From Salminus brasiliensis (Eukaryota; Chordata; Actinopteri; Characiformes; Bryconidae), in NCBI RefSeq assembly GCF_030463535.1, contig NC_132879.1, positions 45,403,970 through 45,467,969 on the forward strand: a stretch of DNA of 64,000 nucleotides. Direction: 5' to 3'. Below, piece by piece: positions 56,833 through 64,000 of the stretch. Numbering within the stretch: the stretch's first letter is position 1; each line of letters opens with the position of its first letter. A program made the position numbers and the translations under genes. The notes beneath the pieces are model-generated. The model was not told the DNA's origin. It was given only the letters and a program-made list of their open reading frames with translations, and did no database searches.

Positions 56833-57129
56833 TTTATAATGATTTATAATGATCACCCTGTGTGCATGCATTTGTCCCATGTGTCGTTTTAAGAAAAAAC
56901 CTTTGAGGTCAAATGGATATGCATTTGTGTGGGTGTATGTACAAAACGTCAGTCATAGTTTTTACCATTTTATACCATTTCAACCTGTCTTTGGAGTTAA
57001 ATAGGCCGTCTGGTTATATGATTTTAACACTGATTTATTTACATGACCTCTCTTCTGATTGGCTGCACTGCACTGCGCCTCAATCAAACAAAGAATATTA
57101 GATTTTAGTCATTTTTGAGGAAAAGTGGT

Positions 57130-57860
57130 TTTCATTATTTGGGCCCTTTCATTTTTAGCAGTACAAAAACAACAGGTTTGGCCACAGTGATTGAAAATCT
57201 ACATACACTTACCATGGGCATGAATGTCAAAGCAATATTGGGCTTTCAATTAATATTTTGAACTTTTCTTTTTTGTGGAAGAATGCGTAACAACATACAT
57301 CTTTAAAAGATAAAAACAAGAATTTGGTGTACAGGTTTTCTGGGGGCGGGGGGTCTCTAAAATCAGCAAAGTGTCAAAACGATCCACACACATAAAAAAA
57401 TATGCATACAACAATCTTCTAGCTGAATCCTGGTTAAATATTTGACCACTCTTCTAGGTAGAATTCAATAACATTTGTTGTTTTCATGGTAAAGATCAGA
57501 CCTTTAAGCAGAGTTTACGTACTTTCGACAGGGTTAAAGGTCAGGAGCAAAAATCCATATGGAATATTTTGGGAAATAATCCATTACAAAAGCTCAATGT
57601 TGACTTGCTTTATCCATTCCACAACCACGTGTACTGTGTGTTTGGGGTCATTGTCTCTTTTAAACTCCCATTTGTGTTCAAGCGAGCATCTAGCTGATAT
57701 TTAACAGTACCAGAGCATGAGGCTACCATCATGTTCTGGCCAAAAGCACCTACCTACCATCATGCTTTCCTGTTCCTGGGATTGAAGGCCTCAGTTCGCA
57801 GCTGTAGACGATCATGATCACTACCAGGAAGTTAGGAGGCCTTGGCTTTGGTACGTTAAA
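57130..57860 (-). pseudogene. Tc1-like element remnant
   Basis: Minus-strand translation near 57655-57625 gives DNDPKHTVH, the Tc1 transposase signature, and the 3' side has the typical CCTTTAACCCTGTCGAAAGT ACGTAAACT end. Frameshifts and deletions make it inactive. Confidence 0.75.
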
Positions 57861-59234
57861 TGACATTTAGAGCTTTCAGCACTAGAATTAATAATGTGGG
57901 TATATTTATATTGATCACCCTGTACCCTGTAAATCTGTCCCATGTGTTGATTTAAGAAAAAAACTAAAAATGTAAAATTTGTGCACTATCTATTTAAGAT
58001 GTGTGTTGTCCCTCATTTTCCCCTCAGAAAAAAAAGTTAACAGTTTAAAGAAATCACAGAAAGCTCAATGTTGTCATGACAGGAATGTGCATGATGAGTG
58101 CATGTCAATATCCAAACCACAACTGTAGGGCGAACTGCCACAATAGTAAGGAGTGAACAGGAGTGAAACCAATCAGGTCTGGTTAACAAAGAACAGGGTG
58201 TTAACAGTGAACAGTTCAACCACTTTAAATCATGAATCTGAAATATGTGTTCGGGTAGGGCGAGATTTCTTGAAGGGTGGGACCTGTGTGAAAGTTTTTT
58301 TTTCCTTTGGGCACATCTGTCCACAATGTTACACAATGTTTCTCTACCTAGAGTGACTACTCCTAACATTCTTAAGCCATAGTGTGATTCGCTGTTTTTT
58401 TTTTGTGTTTTTTTTTGGGGGGGGAGGGGGGGTTATGGCGCTAGGCTGGCTAACAAAATACATTTATAAACAGTTTGAATAATTTTCCTTACCGTAATAA
58501 TCTCTTCAGCACTCTTCCTCCAGTCAGATCATACTCACCATCACCTTTGTCATTTTTTTTTATCAGGGGCAAACATGGCCAAGGCAAGCAAAGGAGATGT
58601 ACTGACTATGAGTTTGTCCTGCTGACTTACTCAAAGTATATAATCAATATATGACTGGTTACAAAGTCAACCTTAGTCCAATATCTCTATGAATAAAGGG
58701 GATTTCAACAGATTTTTCAAAGCATAAACAAAATTATTTAAAGTGTATTGGTGTGAAATGCAGCTTTTACAGAAACGTACAGACTTGAAATAAACCAGAT
58801 GTCTGAGAAGTTTAATGTTTCTAAAAGTTAATGTTAATGTTTCTAATGTTTTTTTTATTTGTTCATAGACTTTTTCTACTAATCCAAACTCCCTTTTCTA
58901 CTAATTTGCTACTACCAGTTAACTCACTCATTCATAGCTCCCCAACTCCGGCACACCAGCTAACAGGCGCCAACATTACTTGATCAGTAACGAGGGAAAA
59001 GAGCCCCGTCTACCCATGGCCAGATGTGCTTTCTTGAACTCAGTATGACTTGGGATTCAAACTCTCGATCCCTGGGCTGTAGTGGCAGAGCCACTGTACT
59101 CTGACCATCACTGCCATGACTATATTAAGTTATACTACACCATGATTAATATATTATGATTATGATCAGAGCAGTTCAACAGTATAGAGGTATAGGTATA
59201 GGTTTGGTAACTTTTATCAATAATTTAATAAATA

Positions 59235-59490
59235 TTTTTAATCAGAGGAGGATGGGTCGGTCCCCCTTGTGAGTTTTGGTTCCTCCCAAGGTTATTTCCT
59301 CCAGCTCTGAGGGAGTTTTTCCTTGCCACTGTCGCTGTTGGCTTGCTCACTGGGGGTCTTGGATCCATCATGTCTTCTTATGTTATTTATTTATTTTTTT
59401 CATTTTTAGTCTTTTACTAATTACTAATTATGTAAAGCTGCTTTGTGACAACAGTTGTAAAAAGCTATACAAATAGATTTGACTTGACCG
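59235..59490 (+). repeat. LINE 3' tail
   Basis: GAGGAGGATGGGTCGGTCCC, GAGGGAGTTTTTCCTTGCCA and a terminal GTAAAGCTGCTTTGTGACAA CAGTTGTAAAAAGC...ACAAATA. Same family as 31600-31760. Confidence 0.75.
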
Positions 59491-61304
59491 TTGAGATACT
59501 GAGAGTCCCACATGAGTGTGTTAAAGCCTAATGCCATTGTTGTACTGTAGTTTTAAAAGGGCTTGTCTTTAATCATCATTTTAAAACCAGTTCCTGACAG
59601 AGATACACATGTAGGGCCTTGTGAGACTAAATACATATTTCCAGATTTACCACTATTTTACCACCATTACATTACATTTACATTTACCAGCATTACATAT
59701 ACACAAACTCTGAAGACATAAAGGGTTACTGGTGGGTTTGGATTGTAAATAAAATGGCTATATTTGTGTTGTAGACATTGTGAGCTTTAGACTTCTTTAG
59801 AACACTGAGCAAAATAGTGAAATTCCCCTTTCCCCAGGTGGTGCTGAGAACAAAGGTGAGTAAAGGTGTGGAAGGACATACATGTTCTGTAGCAATGTAG
59901 CATGTGTTGGTATGTCTCAATATAGACTTTAAGATTTCACCACTTAAAATAATTAAACTATATTAAAAAATAAATCAAAATACAGCATGTAAAAGTGACT
60001 TTATACAGCACATATGTTTTTAATATTACTGGTTTGAATGATGGGGGAAATACATATACACAACAAGCATACGGTCATAGGGCAGCAAACAATTTGGATT
60101 AACATGTGAAGTCATGGAAATCGTAATCACAATGTGTAGTTTTCATACATAGACTGTTATTTACAAGTTTAGTATTCTCTCTCTCTCGCAACTCATCGAC
60201 TGACAGAGGCCATGGCCTCTCTTTGGCCTGACAATGGGAGACGCTGACAAGAATAGAACCCATTCCGTCCAGTGGCAATAATATCGCCTCTGCTAAAAAT
60301 AAAACTCAACAGTAGAAGCCTCTGTATCAAAAAATAATATTCAGAACAATACATATGATGTTTAACATGAGAAGCAATTAATAAAATATAATCTGAACAA
60401 CTATTGCTTGACTACAATAGTATTGTGCAGTCCTTATTGTATAGCCTTGTCTCTTCCCCCCCATTCCTTTCAAAATGAGCAGACTCACATTCATTTCTGT
60501 GAAGCTCAGTGTACTGAGCTATCGCAGTTGTCTGTTCGAGAACAACAACATGACATTCATTGGACATCAGCCCGGGGTGAGATGGAATTCCTTGATCTGA
60601 TGCGTGGAAGACCCTGAAAGACTCATACCAGAGAGCTCATAACAGCTAATAGTGAGCCAGGCTAAAAGCTCCTTTCCATCAGGCCCAGAAGGCTGGTGGC
60701 TATTTAAATCATTGAGAGTAGACAAGATGTTACTTGAAGTTAAAATGCTTTGGAGAACAGTCCCCTAACACACTTGACACACTGTCTTTTGACAGGAATC
60801 TCTTCTTGAAATCCCTTCTCGTCTTGAGGAGATCTCCGCGGCTCTGGAAGGAAGCATTCTTGGACCTCAAAGGGCGCAGCAACACACATTTCACAGGTCG
60901 ACATTACATCATCGAACATCCCACTGTTCCAAATTCCACCGTGCTCGCCCGAGGTCACTGTGCGGCGCAAGGGTTTTAAGAGCTCTAATACAGGAAAGGT
61001 GGAGAGAGTCCACGGGAGGGGAGCAGGCAGGGCAGCACGCGCTATGAGAGTTCAAAAGGTCATCTCCAGTTTCTCAAGAGAAGAATCATCAAGAGCAGAG
61101 TGTCAAACTGATTATGCGATCAGCTGAGCTGGGCCCACGTGAGACGCTACCGAGGGAAAGAGGACAAACAACACCACCACATTCACACTCCTCTGACCCC
61201 TTCTAGAAGTTCTAGACGTTCCACCTCTTTTTCGGTTCTCGAGTGAACTTCATTAAATTACCATTCACCACACGCTTATACATAATTACATATTTTAAAT
61301 TTTC

Positions 61305-61441
61305 TTAATATTTATTATCACAGTCTTAGTACATTTTGCTCAGTCCTTTTTTTCTGAGCCCAAGAAGGTCCTGCCCCCACCTCCCCCCCCCCCACCAACT
61401 CCTTGTTTAGTGCGTCCCTAGGGCCCTGAGGGCCTCTGGGG
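61305..61441 (-). other. wnt5b: wnt5b 3'UTR start and candidate poly(A) signal
   Basis: A minus-strand AATAAA is at 61316-61311, about 125 nt after the stop. A run of C on the plus strand (61381-61392) sits between. A longer 3'UTR cannot be excluded. Confidence 0.4.
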
Positions 61442-61900
61442 CTACTTGCAGACGAACTGGTCGACCAGCGACGTGCAGCGCTTGCACTTGACGTAGCAGC
61501 ACCAGTGGAACTTGCAGTGGCAGCGCTCGTGCTTGTAGGTCTTGAACTGGTCGTAGCCGCGGCCGCAGCACATCAGCTCGCAGCCGTCCATGCCCTCTGA
61601 GGTCTTGTTGCAGAGACGACCTTGAGTGCCCAGCGAGCCGGTGCTCTCGTTGCGCAGGCAGTAGTCCGGGCTCGGGTCGATGTACACCAGGTCCTCGCTC
61701 GTGGGAGGGTTGAAGCGGTTGTTGACCTGCTCCAGCTTGCCACGACGGTTGATGCGCATGGCGGCTGCACTGTCATACTTCTCCTTGAGGAACTCGCCCA
61801 CACGCCGGAAGTCAGCCAGCTGCAGCCAGCACGTCTTCAGGCTGCAGGAGCCTGACACGCCATGGCACTTGCATGCCACATTCGCCAGGTTGTAAACCGC
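61442..61900 (-). CDS. wnt5b: Wnt-5b, last coding exon (partial gene, C-terminal 152 aa)
   Basis: Secreted lipid-modified Wnt ligand, mainly of the non-canonical planar cell polarity/calcium branch (family knowledge). The exon begins in phase 0 after a cccctccag acceptor (AG at 61902-61901) and ends at a TAG (61444-61442). It codes [20 protein letters not shown]..., with the palmitoleoylated Ser in CHGVSGSC, the glycosylation sequon in CLRNES, and the Cys-rich hairpins [39 protein letters not shown] and DQFVCK. Residues such as [11 protein letters not shown] and [12 protein letters not shown] fit fish Wnt5b better than Wnt5a; the adipor2 neighbour also supports 5b. Upstream exons (about 210 residues) are not in the window. 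GC content is far above its surroundings. Confidence 0.93.
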   Translation of the reverse strand, partial: AVYNLANVACKCHGVSGSCSLKTCWLQLADFRRVGEFLKEKYDSAAAMRINRRGKLEQVNNRFNPPTSEDLVYIDPSPDYCLRNESTGSLGTQGRLCNKTSEGMDGCELMCCGRGYDQFKTYKHERCHCKFHWCCYVKCKRCTSLVDQFVCK

Positions 61901-62149
61901 CTGGAGGGGAGAGATGAAGAACATGGAGATATGCTGCAAATTTCATTCAGCATTCTACATTTTTCTCAGAACCTCTTGTTTTCCCTGTATGGCGACCAGC
62001 TTGTTAGCTGCCTGCTAGAGAATTAAACTGGGATACTATAAATGATCAGACATTACATATAAATAGTAATTAATGTAAGTCACAGTTTCAGATACTCTGA
62101 ACAGATCACTGTATTCTATCTAATCAAATTCTAAATATTGTCAACCATG

Positions 62150-62405
62150 GGGGCAGCCGAGGCCTAAAGGTAAGAGAATTAGGCTTGAGACTAGAAGGTC
62201 ACCAGTTTGATCCGCTAGACTGGCATGAAAGAAAGTCAACATTTATGGCTGAGGTGCCCTGGAGCAAGGCCTTGTGCTCACTGGGTGCTGAGGTATGTGT
62301 GTGTGCTCACAGTGTCTTTAGTGTTTGTGTGTGGGAGCTATAATTGCTCACTAATGTATGTGTGCACTGCCATGGATGGGTTAAATGTAGATCACTGCTG
62401 TGCTG
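62150..62405 (+). repeat. degenerate tRNA-SINE-like copy in wnt5b intron
   Basis: CCAGTTTGATCCGCTAGACT (degenerate B-box), CCTGGAGCAAGGCCTTGTGC and CACTGCCATGGATGGGTTAA follow the order of the SINE copies at 14885 and 40690. Confidence 0.6.
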
Positions 62406-63435
62406 TGTCAATAAAGTGGTGACTTTATTTTAAAATTATACCCCTTATTTATGTGACCATTCTCCACCCACTCCTTATACCTTAAATTAGAGAGACTTTT
62501 TTGTTGCTTTGCCTTTAACTATGACTGACTCTTTTGATTGGCTGCCTGGTACTGTTGCTCGCCTGACTCCTCAAACTCATTACTCAGCATGAATGTGAGG
62601 ACTAACCTGTTGTAATATAAATAGGAATGTGTGTTTGTTTTTGTCACTGTTTTTGCAGCCTAGTTTCCATATATATAAATATCTCTATTAACACACTGCA
62701 ATGATGTCATATGGTTGCACTGGACTGCAGCTGTACAGACAATAAGACCATCAGGTGTCTTTTTGTTTTAAAAAAGTTGTATATTCTTACAATATAAATA
62801 AAAGTATTTTACTTGCTTTATTTTTTTTACTTTATTAATGTTAACCAAGTGTTTAATATATTGTCCTGTAGCGTCAAAAGCGCACCCAGATACAGGGTAC
62901 CGGCCCAAGATGGATACACCAGGTTCAAGTGTGCTGATCATCGTCTTAAAAAAACATTTGATCCAAATGCTAAGGTGAAAACAGGACACTGGTATGTCGT
63001 GGCTGGTGGTTTCAAATAGGCCCAAGTTGTAAGTTGAACTGAAAGGAGATCATTTGGTTATACAGGCTATTAAGGCTACGACTTAGGCCTACTTGAACCC
63101 CCTCTGACTGCAGCATCCAATCTCCAGTGGATACCAGTGTGTTCCCAGTGTCCTATTTTTAAAAAACAGACATATGATGACCCTGGCATCTGGATCAACT
63201 GTTTTTAAGAGGATTGACTGGTACTGTAGCTTGTGTAGCCTATGCAACAAAAAAAAATCTGCCCACAACCACCAAACATGAAATGTATCAGAGATGCTAA
63301 AACAAGTGAAAGGAACTACATGGACTTTGTAAAAGACCAAGGAGAGATTTGCACACTTGGTTGAAGTTGGAAGAACAGCAACAACAAAAAAAAAACCCCA
63401 CAAGGCTCAGGGAACCGAAATTGCTTTTCTTGAAC

Positions 63436-63455
63436 AGCGCTGCCCTCTAGAGGCC
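63436..63455 (-). promoter_or_regulatory. CTCF-like motif in wnt5b intron
   Basis: Reverse complement reads GGCCTCTAGAGGGCAGCGCT, containing CTAGAGGGCAGC. It points opposite to the other three candidates. Confidence 0.4.
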
Positions 63456-64000
63456 ATGGAGCTTCACTACACTGGTTCTGTAGGTAGCGGAGTCGTTTTT
63501 GAAGCTGGCAGAGCCCTCCAGGGGCCTTTGGAGTTTACAGTCTCTTAACAAACAGAGGGTGGCAATGAGAGCATTTGGAGAACAATGGGATGAATAGTCA
63601 TTCTGTTCTAGAACACACAGTGAGCCCCACGTGTGCCGAGAGTGAACTTCCTGCCAATTATATTCACGGAAACCCCAGCTGAATCAATAGAGAGACATTT
63701 CAAGTATTGCTGCGCTTAACTAATAGTTGATAACTAATGTATAGATTGTGTATTTTCTTCTATCACTTTAACTGCATTTATCAACAAGGGGCTGCCCAAA
63801 TCAAAGGCTTGCTTTTACAGCTAACTCTGGCATGGTAATGAGGTGGAAAAACGTCCCCCCCCATGTATAAATCCTGCTCACATGCCATGAACCAGGCCGC
63901 CAGAGTACTGCAGTAGAAAACATCAGTTGAACGCACACCTGTTGAACAAAAGTTTCATCTGTTTTCCATACTTAAAGCCTTCCCGGCCTTCAACACACAC

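Larger units (their letters stand above)
56460..61300. other. intergenic region between wnt5b 3' end and adipor2 promoter
   Basis: Apart from the Tc1 relic, LINE tail, a repeat at 58930-59110 and a T/G-rich run (58395-58432), nothing was recognised. It would be the natural place for upstream control elements of adipor2 or downstream elements of wnt5b. Confidence 0.5.
61901..64000 (-). other. wnt5b: wnt5b intron (to window edge)
   Basis: No further Wnt coding exon was found on the minus strand here; the preceding exon must lie beyond 64000. The stretch holds a degenerate tRNA-SINE-like copy (62150-62400), AT-rich sequence, and a CTCF-like motif near 63440. Confidence 0.55.

Noticed and set aside
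61573-61895. GC-rich frames antisense or out of frame at wnt5b
   Set aside because: Shadows of the wnt5b last exon.

Overview
The window is vertebrate nuclear DNA, almost certainly from a teleost fish. The genes are split into many short exons with GT/AG introns, the encoded proteins are clear vertebrate orthologues with fish-type differences, and the introns are full of Tc1/mariner relics, tRNA-derived SINEs, LINE 3' tails and long (TA)n/(TG)n/(AC)n microsatellites. The SINE type suggests an otophysan (characin or catfish relative); that is inference. There is no bacterial, plasmid or viral content.

Layout. (1) 1-3000: transposon and LINE debris. (2) 3576-7483, minus strand: complete nudt5 (ADP-sugar pyrophosphatase), 9 coding exons, 216 aa, including a 9-nt microexon. 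(3) About 7900-8110: short shared promoter. (4) 8117-15551, plus strand: complete cdc123 (eIF2 assembly chaperone), 13 coding exons, 350 aa, poly(A) signal at 16103. (5) 16125-19785: convergent intergenic region. (6) About 19780-56460, minus strand: complete adipor2 (adiponectin receptor 2), a non-coding first exon at a CpG-rich promoter near 56.2-56.5 kb, 7 coding exons and a 362-aa ORF from the first in-frame ATG. Its first two introns, about 10 kb and 16.8 kb, fill most of the window. (7) 56460-61300: intergenic, with a Tc1 relic and a LINE tail. (8) 61442-61900, minus strand: last coding exon of wnt5b (152 aa of the C-terminal cysteine-rich region); the rest of the gene lies beyond the right edge.

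nudt5 and cdc123 are head-to-head housekeeping genes. adipor2 and wnt5b are tandem on the minus strand, with wnt5b upstream. In human these two pairs lie on different chromosomes (10p and 12p13.33), so the linkage here is a point of comparative interest. I joined all exon models by hand; reading frames are continuous across every junction and total lengths are divisible by three (651, 1053 and 1089 nt).

I found no convincing wholly new gene system. The most interesting items are the nudt5 microexon, a conserved-looking open frame upstream of the adipor2 ATG, a LINE 3' tail ending about 10 nt from a cdc123 splice donor, a duplicated repeat flanking adipor2 exon 4, an 18-nt exact match between the nudt5 3'UTR and a transposon in its own intron, and several CTCF-like motifs.
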